This document shows positions 1 through 8,941 of a stretch of 64,000 nucleotides of DNA, one piece after another. Position 1 is the first letter of the stretch. Each line of letters opens with the position of its first letter. The stretch is from assembly GCA_003021015.1 (NCBI GenBank), contig PXRK01000023.1, positions 48,164 through 112,163 of the forward strand, written 5' to 3'. The notes beneath the pieces were generated by a model. It was not told the DNA's origin and did not search any database. It saw only the letters and a list, made by a program, of their open reading frames with translations. The DNA comes from Halobacteriales archaeon QS_4_66_20 (GTDB lineage Archaea; Halobacteriota; Halobacteria; Halobacteriales; Haloarculaceae). A program made the position numbers and the translations under genes.

Positions 1-357
1 GCGAGCTACGTGGCGGACCTCCCCAACGCGGCCGAGGAGGTCGAGGCGACTCTTCTGTACGTCTTCACCGAGGAGGATGCCGGCTCCGAATCGCGTGACG
101 TCACGCGGATCGGATCGATCAAGCGGGCCCGGGAGTACCTCGAAGAGCGCGACGTCACGGTGCGCATCCGCGAGGACAGCGTCGACGCGGTCGACGCCAT
201 CCTGAACCAGGCCGACGAGCAGGACGTCGACTCGCTGGTGCTCGGCGGCCGCAAGCGCTCCCCCGCGGGCAAGGCGCTGTTCGGCAGCGTCACCCAGTCG
301 GTCATCCTCAACACGCACCGCCCGGTGGTCGTCACCGGCGGACAGGACGACGACTGA
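1..357 (+). CDS. Universal stress protein, UspA family (5' end cut off)
   Basis: The frame is open from base 1, so only the C-terminal 118 residues are in the window. Universal stress proteins are small nucleotide-binding Rossmann-like proteins. The visible part has the typical C-terminal signature: a beta strand ending [10 protein letters not shown], followed by GKALFGSV and a final strand RPVVVTGG, which corresponds to the G-x2-G-x9-G-(S/T) ATP-binding pattern of the family. The stop is TGA at 355-357. The true start lies upstream. The ligand and stress role cannot be told from sequence. Confidence 0.85.
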   Translation, partial: ASYVADLPNAAEEVEATLLYVFTEEDAGSESRDVTRIGSIKRAREYLEERDVTVRIREDSVDAVDAILNQADEQDVDSLVLGGRKRSPAGKALFGSVTQSVILNTHRPVVVTGGQDDD

Positions 358-436
358 TAGTGATCGACGGAGCCGGGAAAAGACAGTCGATTCCAGCAGT
401 GCAGTCAGTTCGGGCGTGAGCGTCGGCCGGCCGGGC

Positions 437-2113
437 TCACATCATGCCGCCCATGCCGCCGCCCATCCCACCCATGCCGCCACCCATGCCGCCGCCGGGG
501 CCGCCGGGCTCTTCCTCGCCCTCGGTCGAGAGGTCGCCGGCGGAGATGATGTCGTCGATCTTGAGCACGAGGTTGGCGGCCTCGCTGGCGGAGGCGACGC
601 CCTGCTTTTTCGCGCCGGGGGTCTCGATGACGCCGGCCTCGAAGGTGTCCTCGATCTCGCCGCTGACGACGTTCAGGCCGGCGCGCTGCTCGCCCTCGCT
701 GTGGGCCGCGCGAAGGTCGACGAGCGTGTCGATGCTGTCGATGCCGGCGTTCTCGGCGAGCACGCGCGGGACGACCTCCAGGGCGTCGGCGAACGCCTCG
801 ATGGCGAGCTGTTCGCGGCCGCTGACGCTGTCGGCGTACTCGCGCAGGCGGGCGGCGACCTCGACCTCGGGCGCGCCGCCGCCGGGCAGGGCCTGACCCG
901 TGCTGATGGCGCTGCCGACTACGTCGAGCGCGTCCTCGACGCCGCGCTCCAGTTCGTCGACGACGTGCTCGGTCGAACCGCGGAGCAGCAGTGTCACGCC
1001 GTGGGTCCCGTCGCCGGCGCCCTCGACGTAGAACAGCCCCTCGTCCCCGTCGCGGGTGACGCTGCCGTGGCCGAGGTCGTCGGCGCTGGCGGTCGACAGG
1101 TCCGAGACGATGTCGGCGCCCAGCACCTCGCGGAGGAACTCCATGTCCGACTTCATCACCCGGCGGACGGCGAGGATGCCCTCCTTGGCGAGGTAGTGCT
1201 GGACCATGTCGTCGATGCCTTTCTGGCAGAACACGACGTCGGCGCCGGTCGCGACGATCCGGTCGACCAGCTCCTGGAGCTGCTCTTCCTCCTGGGAGAT
1301 GAAGTCCTGGATCTGGTCGGGGTCGGTGACGCTGACCTGGGTGTCGACCTCCGCCTCCTCGAGTTCGAGGGCGCTGTCGACGAGCAGGCAGGACGCGTCT
1401 TCGACGTCGGTGGGCATGTCATCGTGGACGGGGTCCTTGTCGACGACAGCACCCTCGAGCAGTTCGGAGTCGCCGGCACTGTGGCCGGTCTGGGTCTCAG
1501 TTTTCAGGAACGCCAGGTCGACGATCGTCGAGCCGTCGTCGGCCTCGACGGTCACGGCCTGGCAGCTCTCGACGGTCAGCGCCGAGAGCACGTCCTTGTG
1601 CTGCTCGGCGCCCTTGCCCGTCATCGATGTCTCGGCGATCTGGCGGAGGGTCTCGGTGTCGTCCTTGTCGATGTCGATCGAGATGTCGTCGATCTCCTCG
1701 CGAGCCTGGTCGGCGGCCATGTTGTACCCCTTGATGATCGCCGTCGGGTGGATATCCTGGTCGAGCAGGTCCTCGGCCTCGCCGAGCAGTTCGCCCGCGA
1801 TGGCGACCGCCGTGGTCGTGCCGTCGCCGGCCTCGTCCTCCTGGGTCTCGGCGACCTCGACGACCATCTCGGCGGTCGGGTTGTCGATGTCCATCTCCTC
1901 GAGGATCGTCACCCCGTCGTTGGTGATGACGATGTCGCCCAGGTTGTTGACGAGCATCTTGTCCATCCCTTTCGGCCCGAGTGTCGAGCGTACCGACTCC
2001 GCGACGGCGCGGGCCGCGGCGATGTTGTGCTCCTGGGCGCTCTTGTCTTTCATCCGCTGTGCGTCCTCGCCCAGAATAATCATGGGCTGGCCCTGCATCT
2101 GCTGCTGACTCAT
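437..2113 (-). CDS. Thermosome subunit (group II chaperonin)
   Basis: Group II chaperonin subunit of 558 residues that assembles into a double-ring cytosolic complex and refolds proteins with ATP. The start MSQQQMQGQPM is chosen because a TATA box lies about 30 bp upstream, whereas the frame extension further upstream is not protein-like. The N-terminal half has the chaperonin signature (GPKGMDKMLVN, then NDGVTILEEM and the catalytic GDGTTTAV). The C-terminus ends in a Gly-Gly-Met-rich tail (GGMGGMGGGM type), usual for haloarchaeal Cct/Ths proteins. Haloarchaea often have two or three paralogues and I cannot say which this is, so no symbol is given. Confidence 0.95.
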   Translation of the reverse strand: MSQQQMQGQPMIILGEDAQRMKDKSAQEHNIAAARAVAESVRSTLGPKGMDKMLVNNLGDIVITNDGVTILEEMDIDNPTAEMVVEVAETQEDEAGDGTTTAVAIAGELLGEAEDLLDQDIHPTAIIKGYNMAADQAREEIDDISIDIDKDDTETLRQIAETSMTGKGAEQHKDVLSALTVESCQAVTVEADDGSTIVDLAFLKTETQTGHSAGDSELLEGAVVDKDPVHDDMPTDVEDASCLLVDSALELEEAEVDTQVSVTDPDQIQDFISQEEEQLQELVDRIVATGADVVFCQKGIDDMVQHYLAKEGILAVRRVMKSDMEFLREVLGADIVSDLSTASADDLGHGSVTRDGDEGLFYVEGAGDGTHGVTLLLRGSTEHVVDELERGVEDALDVVGSAISTGQALPGGGAPEVEVAARLREYADSVSGREQLAIEAFADALEVVPRVLAENAGIDSIDTLVDLRAAHSEGEQRAGLNVVSGEIEDTFEAGVIETPGAKKQGVASASEAANLVLKIDDIISAGDLSTEGEEEPGGPGGGMGGGMGGMGGGMGGMM

Positions 2114-2137
2114 AATCAAGCGAAGATTGCATGTGGT

Positions 2138-2150
2138 TCTATATAAATCT
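2138..2150 (-). promoter_or_regulatory. TATA box of the thermosome gene
   Basis: On the minus strand TTTATATA at 2140-2147 is centred about 30 bp before the ATG at 2113. This is the distance expected for a leaderless or nearly leaderless archaeal transcript. No heat-shock operator is recognised with confidence. Confidence 0.6.
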
Positions 2151-2251
2151 ACGTGTTTGTCGCTCCCCAGCAGGCGGGCCATCAGACGGATTGGCGGAAG
2201 AACCGCACGAAGAAGTAGCGTGTGAGCGAGAGACACGTCAACTGATACCAC

Positions 2252-2544
2252 ACTATCCAGTCCGACTAGCAGCCATTTTTATACCGGTCTGTCCGGTCGG
2301 ACAGGCCAGTCTGCGGGGAGCCGCACATCGCCAGCAAACATCCATTGGAGGTATCCGAACACCCCGATCGCGACGAGTCACTGTATGACTGGCAACCTTT
2401 CAGTTCGCCAGCCTTCGAGCGGAGTGTGTCGGCGCCGCGCTCGCTGACGCCGTGATTGTCCTGCCACAGTTCGATGCACGTCTCGATCAGCAGGTCCGAC
2501 AACCGAGGAAAAGGCCTATCCCGGACAGCGACCACAGGGAGGAT
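2252..2544. other. Intergenic region between divergent thermosome and hisI genes
   Basis: About 290 bp without a supported gene. It holds a TATA-like TTTTTATACC at 2275-2284 (plus strand) and, directly after it, a perfect hairpin CTGTCCG-GT-CGGACAG at 2289-2304. Either could belong to a long leader for hisI, a small RNA, or be incidental. Confidence 0.35.
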
Positions 2545-2916
2545 ATGAGCGCGGACGCTCCCGACCTTGCATTCGACGAGCAGTCGTTCCTGCCGGCGGT
2601 CGCCCAGGACGCCGACTCCGGCGAGGTGCTGATGCTGGCGTACGTCACGCCGGAGGCACTCGAGCGGACCCGCGAGACCGGGCTGGCCCACTACTACTCC
2701 CGCAGCAGGGAGGCGCTCTGGCAGAAAGGCCAGTCCAGCGGGCACGTCCAGCACGTCGAGGAGATCCGTGTCGACTGCGACGGCGACGCCCTCCTCTACC
2801 GGGTGGCCCAGGAGGGCGGGGCGTGTCACACCGGCTACGAATCGTGTTTCCACAGATCGATCGACGGCGACACCGTCGGCACGGAGGTGTTCGATCCCGA
2901 CGATGTCTACGAATAG
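2545..2916 (+). CDS. hisI: Phosphoribosyl-AMP cyclohydrolase HisI
   Basis: Histidine biosynthesis enzyme that opens the purine ring of phosphoribosyl-AMP; 123 residues, the single-domain length. Recognisable conserved blocks are LMLAYV, then [13 protein letters not shown], then the metal site [12 protein letters not shown], and the C-terminal [11 protein letters not shown] with two cysteines that bind zinc at the dimer interface. The ATG at 2545 is preceded by GGGAGG, so this start has a ribosome binding site, unlike many neighbours. The next gene begins inside its last 14 bases, indicating translational coupling. Confidence 0.95.
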   Translation: MSADAPDLAFDEQSFLPAVAQDADSGEVLMLAYVTPEALERTRETGLAHYYSRSREALWQKGQSSGHVQHVEEIRVDCDGDALLYRVAQEGGACHTGYESCFHRSIDGDTVGTEVFDPDDVYE

Positions 2917-4033
2917 CGTCGAGAGCGGCCCCGTCGCGGAGCTCGACCAGCGCGAGCAGCGCCTCGAACGCGCCGAGGAGCGCGTCGCGGAGTTCGGCGA
3001 GGAGAAGCTCCAGCGGCTGGCGGACGTCTACCACGAGTTCGTCGGCGTCCTCGACCGCTACGAGGACCAAGTTACCGACGACGGCGGCGACATCCAGACC
3101 AACATCGAGTTCCAGAGCCAGATCGCCGAGGTGAGCAAGCAGCTCTCCGACGACCTGCTGCTCTCGGAGACGTTCCGGGAGTGCGACGAGTACCTCCAGC
3201 AAAAGTGGTTCAGCGAGTCCGACTTCGAGCACGTCTACGAGCAGCTCGACCCGGTGTCGGACCTCGTCGGCCGCCTGGAAGAGCGCGACGCGGCACTGGA
3301 GGCGTACCGCGAGACCCGCCGGGACGTCCGGTACCGCATCCGCGAGCTCGACGAGGAGATCAACGAACTGGAGCGGCTCTCGCGGCTCGGCAACGCCGAC
3401 CTCGACGCCCCGACCGAGCGGCTGCGCGAGCCGATCGAGGCGTACAACGACGCCGTGACCGGGGCGTTCGAGGCGTTCCGGCGGGGGGCGTCGGCCCGCG
3501 AGGTGCTCGCGTTCGTCGCGGCCATGGCGGACTACCCGCTGGTGCCGTTCGAGCACCCGCCCGAGGGGCTGCTGCGGTACGTCAGGGAACGGGAGCCGGG
3601 CACCGAGACGATCAGCCAGCTGCTGGCATACGCCGACTACTCCCGCTCGAAGCTCGACCACTACGTCGACGATCCGGGCGCGCTGAAAGGGACGATCGGC
3701 GGCAAGCAGACGTACCTCGAACGGCTGGACGCCGCCCCGCTGCGGATCGACTGGCCGCCGCCGGCCGCGACCGACCTGGAGTTCCGCTGCGGGGAGCTGA
3801 CGGCGGCAGTCAACCGGTTCGCGCCCGACGCCGTCGAGCCGCTGCGCGACGTCGCGGCGCTGCCCCGGGAGACGAACTACGAGCGCCTCCGCAACGCCGC
3901 ACAAGCGCGCGAGGAACTGACCGACGTGGAGCGCGACCGCATCGCCACCGAGGACATCGAGGGTCAGCTCGAAGGGCTCCGCGAGGAACGCGAGCATCTG
4001 CAGGGGGCGCTGGACGAGTATCCCGAGCGGTAG
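2903..4033 (+). CDS. Conserved haloarchaeal coiled-coil protein
   Basis: 376 residues, unrecognised function. The N-terminal 140 residues and the last 40 are strongly heptad-like and charged ([18 protein letters not shown] and [18 protein letters not shown]), so long coiled coils are likely at both ends with a less regular, more hydrophobic middle. There is no signal peptide and no membrane segment. Its ATG overlaps the end of hisI by 14 bases, so the two are probably co-translated, but nothing links it to histidine synthesis. I believe it is a haloarchaeal domain-of-unknown-function family; this is not checked. Confidence 0.75.
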   Translation: MSTNSVESGPVAELDQREQRLERAEERVAEFGEEKLQRLADVYHEFVGVLDRYEDQVTDDGGDIQTNIEFQSQIAEVSKQLSDDLLLSETFRECDEYLQQKWFSESDFEHVYEQLDPVSDLVGRLEERDAALEAYRETRRDVRYRIRELDEEINELERLSRLGNADLDAPTERLREPIEAYNDAVTGAFEAFRRGASAREVLAFVAAMADYPLVPFEHPPEGLLRYVREREPGTETISQLLAYADYSRSKLDHYVDDPGALKGTIGGKQTYLERLDAAPLRIDWPPPAATDLEFRCGELTAAVNRFAPDAVEPLRDVAALPRETNYERLRNAAQAREELTDVERDRIATEDIEGQLEGLREEREHLQGALDEYPER

Positions 4034-4073
4034 CAGGCGGCCAGCGCCGTGACAGGCCGGCTCGTTGCTCTCA

Positions 4074-4182
4074 TAGTGATTGTTGTGATTATTTTCGGAG
4101 TCGCATCGCATTCTCGGGAGTGTCACGGGCTGACACCGGCGTCTGATGGGTCGACAGCGGTAACGACTCACAGCAATCACTA
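4074..4182. mobile_element. MITE-like element, 109 bp, copy 1
   Basis: Non-coding element with 15-bp terminal inverted repeats (left TAGTGATTGTTGTGA; right arm read inward differs at one base) and TCA on both sides (4071-4073 and 4183-4185). The right TCA is the TGA stop codon of the minus-strand PHP gene. Three differences separate it from the 109-bp copy at 15625-15733, which lies in the opposite orientation. Inner sequence next to one arm reads TTATTTTCGGAG and next to the other CGGTAACGACTCAC; both recur in other copies. Confidence 0.8.
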
Positions 4183-4896
4183 TCAGGTTCCCGGGGAGCG
4201 AGCCTGCGACGGTCCTGGTGCACCGTCGTCGGATCGGACCCACCGGCCGACCGCCGCCGCGTACTTCCGGAGCGACGCCCGGAGCGGATACGAGCTCCCG
4301 ACCGCCTGGCACCGCCCCGCCGCGACCGCGTCGAGCACGGCGTCGACCGTCTCGTCCGCGGTGCGGACCTCCGTGTAGGCTGTCCCGACCGCCGAAGGGT
4401 GGTGCGCGTCGCTCCCGCCGAGTGCGGGGTAGTCGCGTTGCCGCGCGAGCACCGCAGCCCGGCGGTTCTGTACCCCAGTAACTGCCCAGGCGTTGAACGT
4501 CTCGATTCCGTCACAGTCGGTGAGGGCACCCCCCTCGACGCCGTGGCGGCTCCGCTGGAACGGGTGGGGGACAACCGCCAGCCCGCCGCGGTCGCGGACC
4601 CACTCGACAGTCCGGGCGAACGGACAGCCCGTGGGAGGGTCGGTACTGACGCCGAGCGCGAGCAGGTGCCCGTCAGCAGTCGAGATCTCGACGCCCGGAA
4701 CGACCAGGACCCCGTATCGGTCCTGGCGAGTGACTGCCCGACGGGCCGCGACGGCGGTGTCGTGGTCGGTGATCGCGACGGCGTCGAGCCCCTGGTCGCG
4801 ACAGCGAGCGAGCACCGCGTCGACGCTGCCCCGGGCGTCGTAGGACGCGCCGGTGTGGACGTGTGGATCGAACCGGAGGTGAACCCCGCCGCCCAT
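4183..4896 (-). CDS. PHP domain metal-dependent phosphoesterase
   Basis: 237-residue PHP-fold protein, a family that hydrolyses phosphoesters at a metal cluster held by His and Asp. The metal ligands are visible: DPHVH at residues 10-14, TDHD at 43-46, PHPF in the middle and GSDAHH near the C-terminus. The start is the ATG that overlaps the stop of the upstream phosphatidyltransferase (TGATG at 4894-4898), so the two genes form an operon. The stop codon lies in the target repeat of the adjacent element. The substrate is unknown; archaeal relatives are often annotated as histidinol phosphatase-like or nucleotide phosphatases. Confidence 0.85.
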   Translation of the reverse strand: MGGGVHLRFDPHVHTGASYDARGSVDAVLARCRDQGLDAVAITDHDTAVAARRAVTRQDRYGVLVVPGVEISTADGHLLALGVSTDPPTGCPFARTVEWVRDRGGLAVVPHPFQRSRHGVEGGALTDCDGIETFNAWAVTGVQNRRAAVLARQRDYPALGGSDAHHPSAVGTAYTEVRTADETVDAVLDAVAAGRCQAVGSSYPLRASLRKYAAAVGRWVRSDDGAPGPSQARSPGT

Positions 4897-5591
4897 CACA
4901 GCGTCCCCGTGAACACGGCGAGACAGCTGAGCGCCAGCGCGACGACGACAAACAGCCCGGCGAGCGCGTGGCTGACGTGGGTCTTGTAGCTCTTGTACCC
5001 CGAGACCATCAGCGGACAGGCCGCGACGATGGGGAGCGCGGCCAGCCAGCCGTCGAACCAGGGGACGAACAGCGCGAGGTAGAACGCCGCCAGCACGACG
5101 AAGTTGACGTGCACCACCGTCCAGCCGACGTAGTAGCTCGTGTCGCCGGACTCGCCGAACCCTTCGCTCGCGTGCCTGACGAGCCGGAGCCCGCCGAAGC
5201 TGAGGATCGCAAACCCCACGACGACCGACATCCACAGCGTCGGCGACAGGGCGACGTGGTACAGCAGCGCCCCCGTCACGAGGTACGCGAACACGTCGAT
5301 GAACGAGTCGACCTGCCGGCCGAACGGGGAGGAGATACCCCGCTTGCGGGCGTAGTACCCGTCCAGCTTGTCGAAGAGGAACGCCCCGAACATCACGACG
5401 ATTCCGGCGTGGATCGCCTCCTGTAACAGCAACACTGCGCTCGTCCACGCGAAAAACAGCGCCACGAGGCTCAGGTAATCCGCGCCAGTCAACCGCCCGA
5501 GCAACCCCATACCTACCGAACTGTCCCAGCGGCGCTCCGCCTGTGCGGCCACCCGCCGGGAGACGGCGGACGGCAGGAAACTGTCTGACAT
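4896..5591 (-). CDS. CDP-alcohol phosphatidyltransferase family membrane protein
   Basis: 231 residues with about six hydrophobic segments. It carries the complete family motif D-x2-D-G-x2-A-R-x8-G-x3-D-x3-D (DKLDGYYAR followed by G and two spaced Asp), the metal and CDP site of enzymes that transfer phospho-alcohol head groups in lipid synthesis. In archaea such enzymes make archaetidylserine, archaetidylglycerol or archaetidylinositol phosphate; which one cannot be told. The start MSDSFLP is chosen because AAATATATAG at 5619-5628 sits about 30 bp upstream; later starts (MGLLGRL) are possible. Confidence 0.85.
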   Translation of the reverse strand: MSDSFLPSAVSRRVAAQAERRWDSSVGMGLLGRLTGADYLSLVALFFAWTSAVLLLQEAIHAGIVVMFGAFLFDKLDGYYARKRGISSPFGRQVDSFIDVFAYLVTGALLYHVALSPTLWMSVVVGFAILSFGGLRLVRHASEGFGESGDTSYYVGWTVVHVNFVVLAAFYLALFVPWFDGWLAALPIVAACPLMVSGYKSYKTHVSHALAGLFVVVALALSCLAVFTGTL

Positions 5592-5618
5592 GCCTTCGTT
5601 CCCGGCTACAGCCCGCAT

Positions 5619-5628
5619 CTATATATTT
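5619..5628 (-). promoter_or_regulatory. TATA box of the phosphatidyltransferase-PHP operon
   Basis: Minus-strand AAATATATAG lies about 32 bp before the ATG at 5591 in a short, unusually AT-rich stretch (5619-5660) that also contains the TAA stop of the upstream acetyltransferase gene. Confidence 0.5.
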
Positions 5629-5660
5629 CTGACTTATATATTTATACTCTCGGTACTTAT

Positions 5661-6266
5661 TTATACATATCCATCGAGCGGGCGGCGCTGGTGGCGGACG
5701 CGGCCCGCGACCCCGTAGCTGGTGTACCGGGCGGTCGGGCGGAAGCCGAGGGTGGCGAACGCGCGCCGCGAGGGGACGTTGTCGGGTGCGACGAGCGCGG
5801 CGATCCGGTCGGCCGACAGGGTGGCCGCGGCGGCGGTGACTCCCCGGGCGACGAGTGCGGTGCCGATCCCCCGGCCACGCTCGGCCGGGGCGACGGCCAG
5901 CTGCCAGAGGTAGCTCCCCCCAACGACGAGTCGGCGGCAGAGTTCGGGGACGTAAACGGGGCGATCGGCGAGACAGCAGTGGCCGACGCGTTCCCCATCG
6001 CGTTCGGCCAGGACGAGCAGGTCGCCAGGGGCGAGGTGAGCGTCCCGGAGTGCGGGAGGGACGCCGTTGCCGGCCGGCGAGACCCGTACTGTCACGTCCT
6101 CGGGTGGATCGGCGATGCCGCGGGCGATGGCAGCCTCCCGTTCGAACCGGTCAAGCTGGGCGAATACGACGCCGGCGTCGGCGACCCGGTCGTAGATGCG
6201 CCGGGCGGTCGGGTGTCGGGTCAGTCGCCAGAGGCCGAGCCGAACGTGCAGCGGCGTCTGCGCCAT
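5661..6266 (-). CDS. GNAT family N-acetyltransferase
   Basis: 201 residues. The acetyl-CoA binding motif A of the GNAT fold is clear: a strand WQLAVAPAERGRGIGTALVARG at about residues 119-140 (the R-G-x-G-I-G loop). A later SRRAFATLGFRPTARYTSYGV gives the typical motif B and Tyr region. The substrate is unknown. MAQTPL was chosen as the start over an ATG 21 bases earlier because the earlier extension lacks haloarchaeal character. It is transcribed divergently from the next gene. Confidence 0.8.
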   Translation of the reverse strand: MAQTPLHVRLGLWRLTRHPTARRIYDRVADAGVVFAQLDRFEREAAIARGIADPPEDVTVRVSPAGNGVPPALRDAHLAPGDLLVLAERDGERVGHCCLADRPVYVPELCRRLVVGGSYLWQLAVAPAERGRGIGTALVARGVTAAAATLSADRIAALVAPDNVPSRRAFATLGFRPTARYTSYGVAGRVRHQRRPLDGYV

Positions 6267-6370
6267 CACCGCCGGGGAGGGGCGCACGCATCAATCCGCT
6301 TTCGATACGAAATATTGAGGGGTACGTGGCTCCACGTATGAGTCGTGAGCCCTCCCCAGGAGGCAGTACC

Positions 6371-6934
6371 ATGATGGCGACGACACACGGCCTGTTCGGC
6401 GCGTCCGTCGGCGCGGCCGCCGCAGCAGCGCTGGCGCCGGCGCTCGTCCCGGCCGCCGCCGCCGTCGGCTTCCTCGCCGGTGCGCTCCCGGACGTGGACC
6501 TCCTGTGGACCCACCGGCGTACCACGCACTACCCGGTGTTCGCGGCCGTCGCGGCTGTCCCGGCGGTCGGGGCGGCGGCGGTGACCGGGACGGGCACCGC
6601 AATCCTGGGCGCCGTGGTCGCGCTCGCGCTGGCCGGCCACGCGCAGATGGACGTGTTCGCGGGCGGCGTGGGCGCCGGGCCCGGAAAGACGGGATCGAAC
6701 CACGGCGTCTACGACCACGTGAGGGGGCGCTGGATACGGCCGCGCCGATGGGTGCGCTACGCCGGTGCGCCGGAGGAACTGGCCCTCGCTGTCCTCGTCA
6801 CACTGCCCGCCCTCCTCCTCACGACCGGGCCGACGCGGGACGCCCTGGCCGTCGTCCTCGTCCTGTCCGCTGTATTTGTCTACGCTCGAGCGCGAGGCCA
6901 CGCGTTGTCGGGTGACGATCAGTCGGCAGAGTAA
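6371..6934 (+). CDS. Membrane-bound metal-dependent hydrolase (YdjM/DUF457-like)
   Basis: 187 residues with several membrane segments. The start MMATTHG is set by AGGAGG at 6358-6363 with a 7-base spacer. The family hallmarks are visible: THGLFG at the N-terminus, LPDVDLLWTHRRTTHYPVF (conserved Asp and His residues facing the membrane surface) and a later HAQMDVFAGGVG. These proteins are annotated as integral membrane metal-dependent hydrolases related to E. coli YdjM, with no proven substrate. The N-terminal half is extremely Ala-rich. Confidence 0.8.
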   Translation: MMATTHGLFGASVGAAAAAALAPALVPAAAAVGFLAGALPDVDLLWTHRRTTHYPVFAAVAAVPAVGAAAVTGTGTAILGAVVALALAGHAQMDVFAGGVGAGPGKTGSNHGVYDHVRGRWIRPRRWVRYAGAPEELALAVLVTLPALLLTTGPTRDALAVVLVLSAVFVYARARGHALSGDDQSAE

Positions 6935-7121
6935 GACACCGCCGGGAGACCGAGCATACGGCGAGCGAAGCGAGCCGTTTCTCCCGCGAGCGAACAGAGT
7001 GAGCGAGCGGCCGTTTTCACCCACGTTTTTCGAGGAGTGGTGCCCGCAGCGAACGAAGTAGTTTGTTCAGGTAGCAGAATTTCCATAGGTGAGCGAGGAC
7101 ACCCGACGACGAAAAAGGTGG
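6935..7121. other. Intergenic region, no gene seen
   Basis: Contains GCGAGCGAAGCGAGC-like and GCGAACAGAGTGAGCG-like runs, an imperfect palindromic filler common in haloarchaeal genomes. There is no promoter that I can assign: the genes on both sides end here (convergent). Confidence 0.5.
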
Positions 7122-8198
7122 TCAGAAAATATTGGCCTGCTGGTAGACGGAGATGCCCCGGTCGGTCATCTCGTAGGGTTTCTTCTCGCGGGAGTGGTTG
7201 GCGTTGCGGATCTTCTGAATCTCGACGGCCAGGCGGGTCTCCTGGGTCTCGCCGCGGACGTACTGGAGGACGAACACGGCGTCGGTGAGGTACTCGATGA
7301 TGCCGTGCCGGGAGGCGTAGGGGTTGGACTCGCTGGCCTCGCTGGTGAGGAACGTGGTGACGCCGGCCTTCTTCAGCGCCCGGGTGAAGTCGAACACTTC
7401 GGTGCGCCGCCGGGCCTGATCGTCGTACATCATCTCCAGTAGCGAGACGGAGTCGAGCACGAGGCGGTCGGCGGCGAAGTTCTCGATCAGTTCGGGCAAC
7501 TCGGCCTGGATGTTATCGAGGCTGTTGGCCATCTCGACGGGGTCGAGGTCGACGACGGCGAGCGCCCCCTCGCTCTCGTAGCGGTCGAACTCCCAGCCGC
7601 GCTCGCTGGCCGTGCCGATGATCGCCTCGCGGCTCTGCTCCAGCGTGATGAACACCGTGTTCTCGCCGTTGCGGAGCCCGTGGTTGAGAAACTGCAGCCC
7701 GAACGTCGTCTTGCCGGTGCCGGCGCTGCCGATGGCGACCATGAGGTGGCGCTCGGGAACGCCGCCCTGGATCATGTTGTCCAGCCCCTCGATGCCGAGG
7801 TCGATTCGCGGGATCGCCGTCTCGAACTCCTCGTCGTCGAACTCCGCGTCGCCGCCGGCGCCCTCGAAGGCGCTCGCGAACCCCTCGCTGTCGAACAGCC
7901 CGTCTCCGTCGCCGCCGGCGTCCCCGCCGAACGCAGTGCTCTCTATCTCCTCCTCGAATGAACTGCCGTCCCCGAACGTGCCGCCGTCCGCATCGCTCCC
8001 GGCCGCGGTGTCGCCGGTCCCGTCCCCCGATGAAGCCCCATCTGCAGGGCTGTCCGCCGCGCGCTCGTCAGACTCGTCGGCGGCCGGTTCACTACCCCCG
8101 GAGTGTCCGTCCTCGGCCGGGTCGTCGGCCGGTTCCGCCCCGTCGTCGAACGCGCTCTCGAACCAGTCGTCCCCCCCGGACGTGTCGTCGTCGCTCAT
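7122..8198 (-). CDS. KaiC-like RecA-superfamily ATPase with long acidic N-terminus
   Basis: 358 residues. Residues 1-125 are a low-complexity acidic, Gly/Ser-rich tail. A single KaiC/RAD55 domain follows, with IPRIDLGIEGLDNMIQGG, Walker A GSAGTGKTT at 157-165, a Glu after EQSR, and Walker B LVLDSVSLLE. Single-domain KaiC-like ATPases of haloarchaea are thought to act in signal transduction, often with response regulators. Here it is divergent from a HalX response regulator, which fits but does not prove a link. The promoter probably includes TTTATACC near 8250 on the minus strand. Confidence 0.85.
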   Translation of the reverse strand: MSDDDTSGGDDWFESAFDDGAEPADDPAEDGHSGGSEPAADESDERAADSPADGASSGDGTGDTAAGSDADGGTFGDGSSFEEEIESTAFGGDAGGDGDGLFDSEGFASAFEGAGGDAEFDDEEFETAIPRIDLGIEGLDNMIQGGVPERHLMVAIGSAGTGKTTFGLQFLNHGLRNGENTVFITLEQSREAIIGTASERGWEFDRYESEGALAVVDLDPVEMANSLDNIQAELPELIENFAADRLVLDSVSLLEMMYDDQARRRTEVFDFTRALKKAGVTTFLTSEASESNPYASRHGIIEYLTDAVFVLQYVRGETQETRLAVEIQKIRNANHSREKKPYEMTDRGISVYQQANIF

Positions 8199-8338
8199 CT
8201 GGAATACACCGGGTGACGCTGTTGTACTGAGTGGTTATCCTGCGTAGGTATAAAGACTGGGAGGCGATCGCCCAGCCGTGGCCGCTGAGCGCCGCCAGAC
8301 GGTTTCCCCGGTGGGTGAGCCGGCCCGAAGATAGACTT

Positions 8339-8941
8339 ATGGTCTCGGGCAATAGCGCATCACATGTGTCTTCGGGCAGCGAACCCGCCACAGTACTGGT
8401 GGTCGACGACGAGAAGGAAGTCGCCGACGTGTACGTGCTCCGTCTCCGGAAGGAGTACGAAACCCGCGTCGCTTACGGCGGCGAGGAGGCGCTGTCGACA
8501 CTCGACGGCGACGTGGACGTCGTCCTGCTCGACCGCCGGATGCCGGACGTCTCGGGGGACGAGGTGCTCGAACGCATCCGTGACCGGGGCGACGACTGCC
8601 GCGTCATCATACTGACGGCAGTCGATCCCGGGCTCGACATCACCGAGATGCCGTTTGACGACTACCTCTGCAAGCCCGTCGAGAAGGCCGACCTGGTCGA
8701 GGCGATCGACCAGCAGCTCGAACTCCAGCGCTACGACGAACAGCTCTCGGCGTATCTGGAGGTCACCTCGAAGCTCGCGCTGCTGGAGTCGGAGCTGTCG
8801 AACCGGGAGCTCGACACGAACGGGGACGTGGCGGTGCTCCAAGAGCGGGCGAGCGAACTCAGGGACGAACTCGACGACGGGATCGAGGAGTTCGAGGAGA
8901 TCGAACGGACGTTCCAGGAGATCGGCCGCTACTCCGGCTAG
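8339..8941 (+). CDS. HalX domain response regulator
   Basis: 200 residues. An N-terminal receiver domain has the acidic pair VVDDE (about 22-25), the phospho-acceptor Asp in VVLLDRRMPD (residue 65), LTAVDPG and the Lys in LCKPVEK. The last 75 residues form the alpha-helical HalX domain (LELQRYDEQLSAYLEVTSKLALLE region), found almost only in haloarchaea. The output is unknown; there is no DNA-binding domain. A GTG at 8366 (VSSGSEP) lies about 27 bp after the TATA-like GACTTATGG and is an equally good leaderless start. Its stop shares the palindrome CTAG with the convergent TrkA gene. Confidence 0.85.
   Translation: MVSGNSASHVSSGSEPATVLVVDDEKEVADVYVLRLRKEYETRVAYGGEEALSTLDGDVDVVLLDRRMPDVSGDEVLERIRDRGDDCRVIILTAVDPGLDITEMPFDDYLCKPVEKADLVEAIDQQLELQRYDEQLSAYLEVTSKLALLESELSNRELDTNGDVAVLQERASELRDELDDGIEEFEEIERTFQEIGRYSG

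Noticed and set aside
4081-4182. Peptides read through the elements (for example VALIVIVVIIFGVASHS around 4070-4130 and its twin near 15700)
   Set aside because: Identical short hydrophobic peptides appear only because the element sequence is repeated. There is no start signal or codon bias.
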